A stretch of DNA of 64,000 nt, from contig CALWGZ010000001.1 in assembly GCA_944380285.1 (NCBI GenBank), positions 62,001 through 126,000 on the forward strand. Direction: 5' to 3'. Position 1 is the first letter of the stretch. Each line of letters starts with the position of its first letter. Below, piece after piece: positions 46,996-55,560 of this stretch. A program made the position numbers and the translations under genes. The notes beneath the pieces are model-generated. The model saw only the letters and a list, made by a program, of their open reading frames with translations, ran no database searches and was not told the DNA's origin. This DNA is from an uncultured Christensenellaceae bacterium (GTDB lineage: Bacteria > Bacillota > Clostridia > Christensenellales > UBA3700).

Positions 46996-47086
46996 ATGAA
47001 CATCTTCTCGTAAAAATGTTCATCGAATATCTTATTCAATGAACAAATCGAAGTGAGAAATACATAAAATACGTTGTTCATGAACA
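46996..47086. promoter_or_regulatory. Cluster of TGTTCAT half-sites upstream of the lipoprotein operon
   Basis: ATGAACA at 46996 and 47039, TGTTCAT at 47017, and the complete palindrome TGTTCATGAACA at 47075-47086. Five half-sites within 91 bases in front of the first gene suggest an operator for a dimeric repressor or activator. Confidence 0.5.
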
Positions 47087-47124
47087 TTTCCAAGAGCTAT
47101 TTCCCTAAATATCAGTCCAAATAC

Positions 47125-47203
47125 TTGCAGTTTTGGGCGCAGTTTGCTATAATATGGATTAAGGAAGTACATTGAATAAGATAATTTATGTACTTCCTTT
47201 TTT
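47125..47203 (+). ncRNA. Compact promoter-hairpin-terminator unit (candidate small RNA)
   Basis: TTGCAG (47125-47130), 17-base spacer, TATAAT (47148-47153), then a 12-bp stem AAGGAAGTACAT (47161-47172) with its complement (47188-47199), 15-base loop, and TTTT (47200-47203). The predicted transcript would be only about 45 bases and ends 3 bases from the convergent integrase gene's stop. Confidence 0.45.
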
Positions 47204-47205
47204 CG

Positions 47206-48120
47206 TTACAATAACTTCCCGAGCCTATTCATCATATCGGCTTTATGCTCCATCAGAGAATGAGCATAACGATTGAGCGTAATGGTCGGGTTTTTGTGTC
47301 CGAGGATCTCGGAAAGCGTTTTTACATCCATACCACACTCAATGGCACGGGTGGCGAAAGTATGCCGCAGGGAATGAAATCCTTTGTGCGGTATCTTCAG
47401 TTTTTTCAGGAGTAATTCAAAACTCCGCTGGTAGGAACGGACGGAAACGGGATTACCGCTCGCCGACACTACAAAGGGCGAAACGCTTCTCCTTTTCAAC
47501 GCTTTCATCATGGGCAGCAACTGTTTTGGCAATGGTATCATGCGTCGGGAAGTGGCGGTTTTCGGCTCGTCAATGATAAGTCCGTCTTTGCCGTCATGGC
47601 AGGACTTGGACACTGTCAGAACACCTTTCACGAAATCAATATCGCTCCATTGCAGGGCAATGAGTTCGCCAATACGCAAGCCGCTGTACAGACAGAGAAG
47701 AATGCCGTACAGTTTGTCTTTCTTGCCACTCAAAATGGCTTGCTCTATCCTCTTTTGTTCGGTGAGCGAAAAGCACTCCACCCGCTTTTCCATTAGTTTC
47801 GGGCGTTTGAGTTTGTCCGCCGTGTATTCTTTCGTCAGTCCCAAAAGGTGCGCTGTTTTGAGCGAACTTTGAATGACGGATATCACGGAGTTGACGCTGT
47901 TTGCAGCAAGTCCTTTACCCGTCTTTTTGTTGCCGCATTGCAAAAGCTCCGTTATGAACGATTGCAGGACAAGCGGGGATAAATCGTTCAACTCTATGCC
48001 GCCGACCTTGTCTTTGATGTGCTGCTCGACGATGAGCTTGTACCGCTCATAAGTCCGCACTTTCACGGACGGGCGGATATAGTTTTCTATCCATTGAACC
48101 AGCCAATCTATGTACTTCAT
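47206..48120 (-). CDS. Tyrosine recombinase/integrase
   Basis: 304 residues. N-terminal SAM-like core-binding domain (1-100) and catalytic domain with Arg in YSGLRIGELIAL, Lys in the beta turn (DEPKTATSRRMI), HSLRHTFAT (His-x-x-Arg), GHKNPTITLNRYAH (His and nucleophile Tyr). Mediates integration and excision of the element that carries the HUH protein upstream of it. No tRNA lies at its end, and an attachment site could not be recognised by eye. Confidence 0.95.
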   Translation of the reverse strand: MKYIDWLVQWIENYIRPSVKVRTYERYKLIVEQHIKDKVGGIELNDLSPLVLQSFITELLQCGNKKTGKGLAANSVNSVISVIQSSLKTAHLLGLTKEYTADKLKRPKLMEKRVECFSLTEQKRIEQAILSGKKDKLYGILLCLYSGLRIGELIALQWSDIDFVKGVLTVSKSCHDGKDGLIIDEPKTATSRRMIPLPKQLLPMMKALKRRSVSPFVVSASGNPVSVRSYQRSFELLLKKLKIPHKGFHSLRHTFATRAIECGMDVKTLSEILGHKNPTITLNRYAHSLMEHKADMMNRLGKLL

Positions 48121-48161
48121 ATTTCCTCCTGTGCAGTTGTTTTGTCAAATGGCAGTTAGGC

Positions 48162-48217
48162 ATGCGCTTGGCTATATACAAGTCGGCGGCGCACGGCGCC
48201 GCCGAAGCCAAGCGCAT
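48162..48217 (-). other. Origin-like hairpin with one-sided loop (copy 1)
   Basis: Outer 11-bp stem ATGCGCTTGGC/GCCAAGCGCAT, inner GC-rich stem CGGCGGC/GCCGCCG, and on one side an unpaired ACTTGTATATA (minus strand). It lies between the HUH protein and integrase genes. The same design occurs at 55273-55330. Confidence 0.6.
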
Positions 48218-48337
48218 CCTCGCAGATCGGAACGGGCGGAAGCATCTGCGGCGAACGGAGCGGAGTGTCGCCGCTTGACCGCTTGGCGAACACTTCCGCT
48301 AAACCGTTCCGCCGCATACGATGTCTTTCCGTCTCCG

Positions 48338-49387
48338 TCACCGATTGCTTTTCGGAAGTTGCGCTATGACTTCCAGTGCGACCTGCCCTATATATTCGCC
48401 GTCCATCCAACATCCGAAATCGTCCGCAAGGATGAATTTTCTGTCTTCAAGTCCATACGGGCATATAATATCATCGTCCATTACGTCCGTCACGAAATAT
48501 TGATACAAACCGCGGGAGTAGACGAGTTTTTCGCCCGTCTTTTCTATGTATTTGGTCAAATATTTTACCGCATGCGGCAGGTCGTCGGCTTGCACAGGCT
48601 TAAAGTCATTGCGTCCGAATTTCTTGCCGAAAAAGTCATTTTGCAAAGTGATCCTCATCTCCTTTGCTCGCGTATCATAATCGCGCACCTCGACATTATT
48701 GCCCGGCAATGCTCCATCGGGGATATGAAAGATGCCGTGAAAATGCAGCCGCTTCTTTTCGGGCGAGCGTTCCCATACGCCTATATATCTCCAACCTTTG
48801 CGCGAACTGAAATGCTGCAAGCATGTTTTGAGGGTTTTGCGAAAACTCTCTTCCGTATGCAACGCGTCCGAGTATGTAAACGTCACGAAGAAGTTGAACT
48901 GCTGTTGGTTTATCTTGCGCCACAATCTGACTTTGCGACAGATCATGTTCCTTTTCTTCCTTTCAAGGTTGCGTCCGACATATTCATCGCACTCGTTTTC
49001 CGTCTTAAAATACCGCCTCATCTCTCGAACGATATGCCTTCTGCGGTCTTCCGCACGCATCTTTGCGGTTGCGGCATAAAGGTCCTCGAACATTCCTTTA
49101 CGCGTCATGCGTCTCGGCTCTTGCGGCTTTTGCTCTTGCGAAAGAGTCTCCGCATCCTCGCAAGCGACCTCTTTTGCAATATTCTCTCCTTTACTTTCTT
49201 CGAGAACGGAGATCTCTTCCTCGGGGACTTGTCTTCGCTTTGCCGCAGCCGCATTCGTTGTGTGCGGTATCCCTATGTAATGACTTCCGTCCGAATATAC
49301 TTTTACTTTTTTGTATGGCATTTTTACCTCCTTAGAATCACTTTGCTTTTTCGCCTCTTCTTGGGCGATGAACTCCCTTGCCGACAT
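48338..49387 (-). CDS. HUH-type replication initiation protein
   Basis: 349 residues from MSAREFIAQEEAKKQ, after GGAGGAG. Residues 1-110 are charged and low in structure. The core has FFVTFTYSD (motif 1, about 167-174), the metal-binding KRLHFHGIFHI (His-Phe-His at about 215-217, motif 2) and DDLPHAVKYLTKYIEKTG with Tyr276 and Tyr280 (motif 3). This order is that of rolling-circle Rep/HUH endonucleases, which nick one strand at an origin hairpin. It probably drives replication or transfer of the integrative element. Confidence 0.8.
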   Translation of the reverse strand: MSAREFIAQEEAKKQSDSKEVKMPYKKVKVYSDGSHYIGIPHTTNAAAAKRRQVPEEEISVLEESKGENIAKEVACEDAETLSQEQKPQEPRRMTRKGMFEDLYAATAKMRAEDRRRHIVREMRRYFKTENECDEYVGRNLERKKRNMICRKVRLWRKINQQQFNFFVTFTYSDALHTEESFRKTLKTCLQHFSSRKGWRYIGVWERSPEKKRLHFHGIFHIPDGALPGNNVEVRDYDTRAKEMRITLQNDFFGKKFGRNDFKPVQADDLPHAVKYLTKYIEKTGEKLVYSRGLYQYFVTDVMDDDIICPYGLEDRKFILADDFGCWMDGEYIGQVALEVIAQLPKSNR

Positions 49388-49426
49388 ATCCGTCTCCTCC
49401 GTCCTGGCAAAAGACAATGCCACGCC

Positions 49427-49579
49427 TTACTTTCCTTTCTCAAAATATTCGTTCATCCTTTGAGCCAAAGAAGAGATGAAGATGTCATATTCCTCATCGG
49501 TCATATTGTCCGCATCGGGTTTCCCGTTGACATAGACCTTTATTCCGAGAGGAGCGTCTTTGACCTCTATCTCTTCCAA
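49427..49579 (-). CDS. Small acidic protein next to the HUH gene
   Basis: 50 residues from a TTG start at 49579 with GGAGG 6 bases before it: MEEIEVKDAPLGIKVYVNGK, PDADNMTDEEYDIFISSLAQ, RMNEYFEKGK. Start-stop spacing fits between the regulator and the HUH gene. Similar 40-60 residue acidic proteins often accompany integrative element genes; no function known. Confidence 0.6.
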   Translation of the reverse strand: MEEIEVKDAPLGIKVYVNGKPDADNMTDEEYDIFISSLAQRMNEYFEKGK

Positions 49580-49635
49580 TCCTGCCACCTCCTTGTTTTG
49601 ATTTTTGGGTATCTGTGTCTATTAAAACGCATCTG

Positions 49636-49941
49636 TCACTCTTTTCCGCACGTCTGGAATCTCTCTAACAAATACTCGATGAGCTGTCTGTTCTTGCTGC
49701 GGATATACTCCGTGCTGAACCCCATTTCCTCCGCACACACCTCTTGCGTTAGACCGCATACATGCAGCTTGTAATAGATCCGATACAGATCGAGCGGCGC
49801 TCCGCTTATCGCTTCCGCATACAGCTTTGCTAACCTCTCCGCCATATGCGGCAATAATTTGAACGCCTCATCGAATCGCTTCTTGTCCGAGTAATAAAGA
49901 CGTATCGTTTTGAGTTCGTTTCTCACTTCTTTGAGAGTCAT
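49636..49941 (-). CDS. HTH regulator of the integrative element (DUF1492-like)
   Basis: 101 residues from MTLKEVRNELKTIRLYYSDK, chosen from GGAGGTGA before the ATG. It ends IYYKLHVCGLTQEVCAEEMG, FSTEYIRSKNRQLIEYLLER, a sigma region 4-like helix-turn-helix. First gene of the run leading to the HUH protein and integrase. Confidence 0.65.
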   Translation of the reverse strand: MTLKEVRNELKTIRLYYSDKKRFDEAFKLLPHMAERLAKLYAEAISGAPLDLYRIYYKLHVCGLTQEVCAEEMGFSTEYIRSKNRQLIEYLLERFQTCGKE

Positions 49942-49995
49942 ATTGTTCACCTCCGGTTTGTTTTTTGCAAAACAAAACCGCGGCACGGACGACAA

Positions 49996-50573
49996 AAGAC
50001 TTTCATCCTCGTCGCCCGATAGCCACGGTCACCCGGTTTTTCGTCTTTGACTACTTCCGCTGGATTATTTCAACTATCGGCAAGCATTTCACCGTGTATA
50101 GGCGCCTTTCGGCTTACTTTGCCCTTTTATCATAGCCGCATGACAGACTTTTGTCCAATGGGTCTATAGTGGGCGCACGGTGGTAAAAAGCAAGATTACA
50201 ATGGGTACAGGGTGGTTGCAGAATGGGTATGCGGTGGATAAAGAGCGAAAATACCAAAACTTTGAGCCTTTCTCTTGATAAGGTCGAACGGGCTTTGAGT
50301 TCCGTCAAAAACACGTGATCGCTTTGCCGAAATTTTTAACAAACAACCGCCCCGTGCTCGCGTGCCCCTGTCTAAGGGAATACCTCTGACATATCTCGTC
50401 CGCCCGTCCCCGAGAATGTCGCTGAAAGGCACAAAGACCGTTTCGGTTCTCTCACTCTCCGCTACGCTCGGAGTTGGGGGTAGTTGGAATATTTTAACCC
50501 TTTTCCCTCTCTTCCGTTCCTGTCTTTTCCCCCTTTCGATTTGCTATACTCATCCAAAAACAAGGAGGTGCTT
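49996..50573. other. Regulatory stretch between divergent mobile-element genes
   Basis: No gene. It holds three direct repeats of AATGGGT followed by GGTGG: 50157-50183 (long spacer), 50200-50215 and 50222-50237, iteron-like. Further along are a short CTCCG/CGGAG hairpin near 50457 and a TATACT box about 30 bases before the recombinase start. Confidence 0.5.
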
Positions 50574-52136
50574 ATGAAAACAGCAATCATTTATGCAAGA
50601 TATTCAAGCGAACGTCAATCGGAGCAATCGATAGACGGACAATTGCGCGTTTGCAACGATTTCGCTCAACGCAATGGTCTGAAGATCGTCGGCACTTATA
50701 TCGATCGCGCCATGACCGGAACCAATGACCACAGAGCGGAATTCCAACGCATGCTATCCGACAGCGATACAACCAAAGAATGGGATATCGTTTTGGTCTA
50801 CGCTCTCGATAGATTCGGAAGAAATTCCATCGAGATCGCCATCAATAAGCAACGATTGAAGAAAAACGGCAAAATCCTGATCTCTGCCACACAGCGCACG
50901 TCTCAAAATATAGACGGTTCGCAAAATCTGGACGGCATAATCCTCGAAAACGTCATGATCGGCATTGCCGAATATTACTCTGCGGAATTATCTCAAAAAA
51001 TCAAACGCGGCCAGCACGAAAGCAGAGAAAAAGGCAACTTTGTCGGCGGTGGAATCGCTTATGGCTTCAAAGTCATAGACAAAAAAGTAGTCATAGAAGA
51101 AAACGAGGCGGGAGCGGTAAAACTCATCTTCGATCAATATGTCTCGGGAAAAATTGCGCGAGAGATAATAGATATGCTGCATCATAAAGGGCTCAGCCAT
51201 CGCGGTAAACCTTTCACTATGAATACGATATACCACATCTTGCGAAACACACGATACATCGGAATCTATTTTCACAACGGCACAATGTATACTAACACAT
51301 TCCCGCCATTCATTCCGGAATCGACATTCTATGCCGTCCAAACAATGCTCGCTAAAAACAAAATCGGTTCTCACAGCCGAAACACGACATATCTTTTGAA
51401 AGGAAAACTGTTTTGTGGAAATTGCGGCGCAAAGATGAATGGTGAAAGCGGCACTTCGTCTACGGGAAATGTCAATTACTATTATAAATGCGCAAGTCGA
51501 AAGAAAGACCGCAACGGCTGTCGCAAAAAATCCGTTCGAAAAGACGATATCGAAAACTTGGTGATACGCGCCTCGAAAGACCTATTCCACTCTTCAGAAC
51601 AAATAGATCGTATAGCAAGTTCGGTCTTTGAGATCCTACGCAAACAAATGCGGGATAAATCTATTATCAATCTCCTCAAAGATGATAGAACCCAAAAACA
51701 AAAAGCCCTTGCAAACTTGCTAAAAGCCGTAGAAGAAGGGCTGGCAACTTCCACCACGAAAAATCGTATGCTTGAACTCGAAGACGCCATCGACGAACTC
51801 GACAGAAAAATTCTCGAAGAAGAGTCAAAGGAAGATAACTTGATAACCAAAGACGCTATAGTCGACTTCCTGTCCGCTCTTCCCGAAAAAGACCCGCAAT
51901 TCATTATCGACACCGCAATCCGTAAAGTCGTGCTGTTCGACAACAAAATCGAAATCCACTACAACTTCATCACCCAGACAAACCCATCCGATCCCGACGG
52001 CTCTTCCCCCGAAGACTGCCGGGATAATTCTTTATCCGCAAAATCGAGTTTTTTATGTGTTGTTCCACCAATCGTAACCAAAATTGAACAAGTCAATTTT
52101 GGTTACTTTTTTATTGCGCGTTTTTGTGGTCAATGA
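50574..52136 (+). CDS. Large serine recombinase A
   Basis: 520 residues from MKTAIIYARYSSERQSEQS behind AAGGAGG. Resolvase catalytic domain (Ser in YARYSS, DRAMTGTNDHRAEFQRML, VYALDRFGRNS), recombinase domain (FVGGGIAYGFKVIDK, RNTRYIGIY) and zinc-ribbon domain (FCGNCGAKM...YYYKC, DRNGCRK), then coiled coil to about 450. It integrates and excises DNA without tRNA-type targets. The last 25 codons pass through a terminator-like hairpin (52075-52105), so the natural end was probably earlier. It meets the regulator gene of element B head-on, overlapping 7 bases. Confidence 0.93.
   Translation: MKTAIIYARYSSERQSEQSIDGQLRVCNDFAQRNGLKIVGTYIDRAMTGTNDHRAEFQRMLSDSDTTKEWDIVLVYALDRFGRNSIEIAINKQRLKKNGKILISATQRTSQNIDGSQNLDGIILENVMIGIAEYYSAELSQKIKRGQHESREKGNFVGGGIAYGFKVIDKKVVIEENEAGAVKLIFDQYVSGKIAREIIDMLHHKGLSHRGKPFTMNTIYHILRNTRYIGIYFHNGTMYTNTFPPFIPESTFYAVQTMLAKNKIGSHSRNTTYLLKGKLFCGNCGAKMNGESGTSSTGNVNYYYKCASRKKDRNGCRKKSVRKDDIENLVIRASKDLFHSSEQIDRIASSVFEILRKQMRDKSIINLLKDDRTQKQKALANLLKAVEEGLATSTTKNRMLELEDAIDELDRKILEEESKEDNLITKDAIVDFLSALPEKDPQFIIDTAIRKVVLFDNKIEIHYNFITQTNPSDPDGSSPEDCRDNSLSAKSSFLCVVPPIVTKIEQVNFGYFFIARFCGQ
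52075..52112 (+). terminator. Terminator-like hairpin at the end of recombinase A
   Basis: TAACCAAAATTGA / TCAATTTTGGTTA, loop ACAAG, then a T run. Preceded by TCCACCA. Located inside the last codons of the recombinase frame. Confidence 0.7.
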
Positions 52137-52777
52137 GACGCTATGGCAAGATATTTCTTTTGCATGTTTTGCCGTCTGCGCCACACCGTTGTATTGTCAA
52201 CGCACAAATTACGCGCTATACTGCAATAGGTCATTCCGGCAAGATAGCAGTCGAGCACTTGCTTTTCGCCTTTTGTGAGCCGCATTTGGCGCGTTATATC
52301 CTCTGCCTTGGCCTGTTTAGCGTCCATGTCGTCGATTGCTTCGATATGATATTCGTATTTTACGCAATCATCGAGCCTTGCTATATAGCTGTTTTCCGTT
52401 CGGAAATGTTTGAGGATATATCTGTCTGCGCACCTGAAACCTGCCTTTCCGAGGCTTATCTCATTTCCGTATTTATCCTTGCAAAGCGGACTTGCCAATG
52501 TTTTGCCTATATGCGGGCATAAGAACATCGCTACCGATTGCACGATATCGTAGCCGTCCGAGAAGATATGATCGGGATCGTTGTGGGGATGGTAGATATC
52601 GTATCGCAGACAATTGAACAATTTGTCCAATTTACCGCAAGAATATGCTCTTGCCGTTTTTAACGCCCTCAAAGCTATCTTTTCGCTGATAAGCAAGAGG
52701 TTTTTCTCGGTTATCGTGACATCGAAGAATTCTACGTCACCGAGAGTGTGCTTTTTGCTGCATTTCATCTTTTTCAT
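52130..52777 (-). CDS. Sigma-70 region 4-like HTH regulator (paralogue of 40543-41211)
   Basis: 215 residues from MKKMKCSKKHTLGDVEFFDV, start chosen from GGAGG. Shares the SDGYDIVQSVAMFL centre with the earlier regulator. The C-terminus LTKGEKQVLDCYLAGMTYCSIARNLCVDNTTVWRRRQNMQKKY is a helix-turn-helix. Downstream gene of element B, probably controlling its genes. Confidence 0.7.
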   Translation of the reverse strand: MKKMKCSKKHTLGDVEFFDVTITEKNLLLISEKIALRALKTARAYSCGKLDKLFNCLRYDIYHPHNDPDHIFSDGYDIVQSVAMFLCPHIGKTLASPLCKDKYGNEISLGKAGFRCADRYILKHFRTENSYIARLDDCVKYEYHIEAIDDMDAKQAKAEDITRQMRLTKGEKQVLDCYLAGMTYCSIARNLCVDNTTVWRRRQNMQKKYLAIASH

Positions 52778-52992
52778 TTGGTCAACCTCCGAAATTGTAT
52801 TTTGCCTTTTCGGCGCAGGCAACTTTGCACAGGCGGAATAAATCGCCACCGCCTTGATGTCTTTGCCGGAAGTCAACGGGCTCAAAAAATATTTGCATCA
52901 TAGTTGCTAAATGCGTATCGTAAGCAAATGTTTTTCCGTTTACTTCCGCAACGCCTGTGCGAAAATGCCAAAGCGAAAGGGCAAATTTCGGA

Positions 52993-54510
52993 TCATACGC
53001 TCATCTTGACAAGGATAGCTCTTTTGTCTGTCTGATATTGGGCAAACGCCGTAACGGAGATATATCGAAACTGTTCATAAAAACAATGATCCCGATTTTC
53101 GTCGGGACCATTCAAAGGGCTGTTGAATATTATTTCTATTTTGTCTTTGAAGACTATTATCTCTTTTACGAGGAAGTTGATCGCCAAAGCGATTTCCTGC
53201 TTGAGCGCCAAAGCGTAATATCGTCGTATTTCGTATTCGGTAAGCTTTATCTTTTCTCGGCTTTTCTCTATCGCTATCATTTCTTCACATTCACGTAGCT
53301 TGGTTTCGAGTTCGTGCAACCGTTTATTGGTCGTTTCGGATATTATTCCGCGCTCTATGGCGGATACTATATTGTCGAGCGCTGTTTGCGTTTTCTTTCT
53401 CTCCTTGATAAGCAAGCTCAACGCCGTGTTTTCTTTGGTCTGCCTGTCCTGCACTTGAAGCAACGTTTTTACAAGTCTGTCCAGCACTTCCGGCTTGCTC
53501 ATTTCGGATATAACGCATTCGGTGACGATATTTTCGAGATAATCTTTTCTCAAAGGGACGCTCGGACAACCGTTATGATCTTTCTTGACTCCGAGGCACT
53601 TGTAATATCTCATCACATTTCCTTTGCACGACGTGCCGGTCTCCGCGCTTATGGGTCTTCCGCAATATCCGCACTTCACTTTGTTTCGAAGCAGGTATAC
53701 TGCCTGAACGCTGCGCGAGCCGAGACTGTTTTTCTCTATCTTGGCGCGAGCTGCCTCGAACAGTTTTGCGTCGACTATCTTCGGGAAGATATTGTCGTAT
53801 CTTTCTCCCGCGATCTCACAGCTGCCGGTATATCTTTCGTTTCGCAAGATCCCGTATACCATATTGCTCGTAAACTTCTTGCCTCGATTGGTCAAGCCCT
53901 TGTCGTTGAGCGTCTTTACGATATCCGACACATACACCCCGGCATGATAGCGTTCGAAGATATACTTGACTACTTCCGCGTCGTCTTTGTCTATCCGAAA
54001 TCGTCTGTCCACGACTTTGTATCCGAACGGAACTTTACCTCCGCAAAACAATCCCTTGCTGCGACTCTCTTTCAAGCCTCTGCGTATCTTTTGCGAAAGC
54101 TCCGCCGAATAATATTCCGCAATTCCGATATAAACGTTTTCGAGCAAGATGCCGTCCAAGTTTTTCGTGCCGTCCAAGTTTTCGGACGTCCTTTGGGTGG
54201 CGGATATCAAGATCTTATTGTTGCTCTTCAATCTCTGCTTGTTGAGCGCAACTTCCACGGAATTCCTGCCGAATCTGTCTATCGCGTAGACAAGCACCAC
54301 TTCCCAAGTCGCGCTCGCGCTATCCGCAAGCATTCGTTGAAAAGCCGCGCGATTGTCGTTTGTCCCCGTCATTGCGCGGTCTATGTATGTGTCCACCACG
54401 ATGAGATCGTTGGCTTTGGCAAATTGATTGCACACATGCAGCTGTCCTTCGATGGACTGTTCTGTTTGACTTGCGCTGGAATATCTCGCATATATCACAG
54501 CAGTTTTCAT
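52993..54510 (-). CDS. Large serine recombinase B
   Basis: 505 residues from MKTAVIYARYSSASQTEQS. Same order as recombinase A: catalytic Ser in YARYSS, DRAMTGTNDNRAAFQRML, VYAIDRFGRNS; recombinase domain FCGGKVPFGYKVVDR and LRNERYTGS; zinc ribbon KCGYCGRPISAETGTSCKGN with YYKC and DHNGCPS; coiled coil 370-450. The two proteins are alike through the catalytic domain but differ in the DNA-recognition half, so they should use different sites. The small protein gene 54696-54827 lies upstream. Confidence 0.94.
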   Translation of the reverse strand: MKTAVIYARYSSASQTEQSIEGQLHVCNQFAKANDLIVVDTYIDRAMTGTNDNRAAFQRMLADSASATWEVVLVYAIDRFGRNSVEVALNKQRLKSNNKILISATQRTSENLDGTKNLDGILLENVYIGIAEYYSAELSQKIRRGLKESRSKGLFCGGKVPFGYKVVDRRFRIDKDDAEVVKYIFERYHAGVYVSDIVKTLNDKGLTNRGKKFTSNMVYGILRNERYTGSCEIAGERYDNIFPKIVDAKLFEAARAKIEKNSLGSRSVQAVYLLRNKVKCGYCGRPISAETGTSCKGNVMRYYKCLGVKKDHNGCPSVPLRKDYLENIVTECVISEMSKPEVLDRLVKTLLQVQDRQTKENTALSLLIKERKKTQTALDNIVSAIERGIISETTNKRLHELETKLRECEEMIAIEKSREKIKLTEYEIRRYYALALKQEIALAINFLVKEIIVFKDKIEIIFNSPLNGPDENRDHCFYEQFRYISVTAFAQYQTDKRAILVKMSV

Positions 54511-54606
54511 TGATATTACCTCCTTTTCGGTTTGTTTTCTGTCTTTCGACGGGAGCGGACCAAACGGAAACGCAATGTTTTCTTATTCCCTGTCCGTCTT
54601 CCCGAG

Positions 54607-54648
54607 CCCGTCAAGGGTTGCCAGGCAATGCACTTTACCCTTGACGGG
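54607..54648. repeat. 12-bp hairpin upstream of recombinase B
   Basis: CCCGTCAAGGGT (54607-54618) pairs with ACCCTTGACGGG (54637-54648) across an 18-base loop. It lies between the small protein gene and the recombinase. Confidence 0.75.
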
Positions 54649-54695
54649 AGAGGCGTTTTCGTTTACGCTCTCCGCGCGAAAGACAAAACATCTTG

Positions 54696-54827
54696 TCATT
54701 CGTTTTCTTCCGCCGCCAATTTTACGATTCTCTCCAGTAAAATTCCGAAAAACGCCTGCGCTTCGTCTTGAGCCAAAGCGTCTTTCGGCGTTCCTCGAAT
54801 TATGACTTCAAGATCGATGTTCTTCAT
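54696..54827 (-). CDS. Small protein preceding recombinase B
   Basis: 43 residues: MKNIDLEVIIRGTPKDALAQ, DEAQAFFGILLERIVKLAAE, ENE. ATG at 54827 with GGAGACAC before it. Comparable in size, acidity and position to the 50-residue protein at 49427-49579. Function unknown. Confidence 0.6.
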   Translation of the reverse strand: MKNIDLEVIIRGTPKDALAQDEAQAFFGILLERIVKLAAEENE

Positions 54828-54951
54828 TGTGTCTCCTTTTTGCGGCGGTTGCCCTCTCAATAAAAGGCGGTGGATAAATTTATTTCCCCACTAAAACTTC
54901 TTTGAGATTTTACCTTTCTTGCCGCTTGGTTTTCCACATCATATAAAAAAT

Positions 54952-54972
54952 TGGGGCAGGATTCTTGCCCCA
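54952..54972. terminator. Short GC hairpin
   Basis: TGGGGCA / TGCCCCA with loop GGATTCT, preceded by six A; on the minus strand this would be a terminator with a U-run. Confidence 0.5.
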
Positions 54973-55560
54973 TTTCCGTAAAACGCAAAAAATTTTTACA
55001 ACGTCAAACCAAAAAAGCGATCCTCATAAAAATCGCTTGACTACTTGTATCAAAGACAAGCGCACGTCTAATCGCCAAATAACAAAAATCGGCACGCTTT
55101 TAAACCTCTGCCGACAGTCAAACAAATCACGCCATGGACCTGCCGCAAACGCGACAAGTAACAGAATAAGAAAGTCCGCAAGGCGGCATGCGGCAGCCGA
55201 TCCTTAGGCGGTCAAGCCGGGGCGGCTCCGCTCCGCCGCGCCTTTCTTTTGTTGCGCCGCTTGCGGCGCATACGTGTGCTTGGCTGCGGCGGAGCGCAGC
55301 GACGCCGCACTTGTCTATGCCAAGCACACGCCACGGTGCCAAATTTGTAAAGGTGTATTATAAAAAATAATTCTAATGCCATGCTTTGTTTTACAGAATT
55401 TAATTATTTTATAAGCTTTTTATTCGACAAATACCAGGCAGCAGGATGTATGCCTGTCGTATACGGAATTGACAAAGAATTATTTTTTAAAACATTTTTT
55501 ATAGAAATTTCCACCAAATTTTACAAATCTGTAGATTGACTTCCATATTGAAAGTTAACG
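54973..55560. other. Non-coding junction of element B and AT-rich insertion
   Basis: No gene recognised. Up to about 55340 the sequence is GC-rich with nested inverted repeats (GGCGGCTCCGCTCCGCC; GTTGCGCCGCTTGCGGCGCA) and the second origin-like hairpin; from about 55360 composition changes abruptly to very AT-rich. Confidence 0.6.
55273..55330 (+). other. Origin-like hairpin with one-sided loop (copy 2)
   Basis: Outer 12-bp stem CGTGTGCTTGGC/GCCAAGCACACG, inner TGCGGCG/CGCCGCA, and an unpaired CTTGTCTAT on one side. Orientation is opposite to copy 1 at 48162-48217. Shared unpaired text: CTTGTNTAT next to GCCAAGC. Confidence 0.6.

Noticed and set aside
46996-47086. Attachment site for the integrase at 47206
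   Set aside because: The half-sites are symmetric operator-like repeats, and no matching copy was found at the other end of the element.
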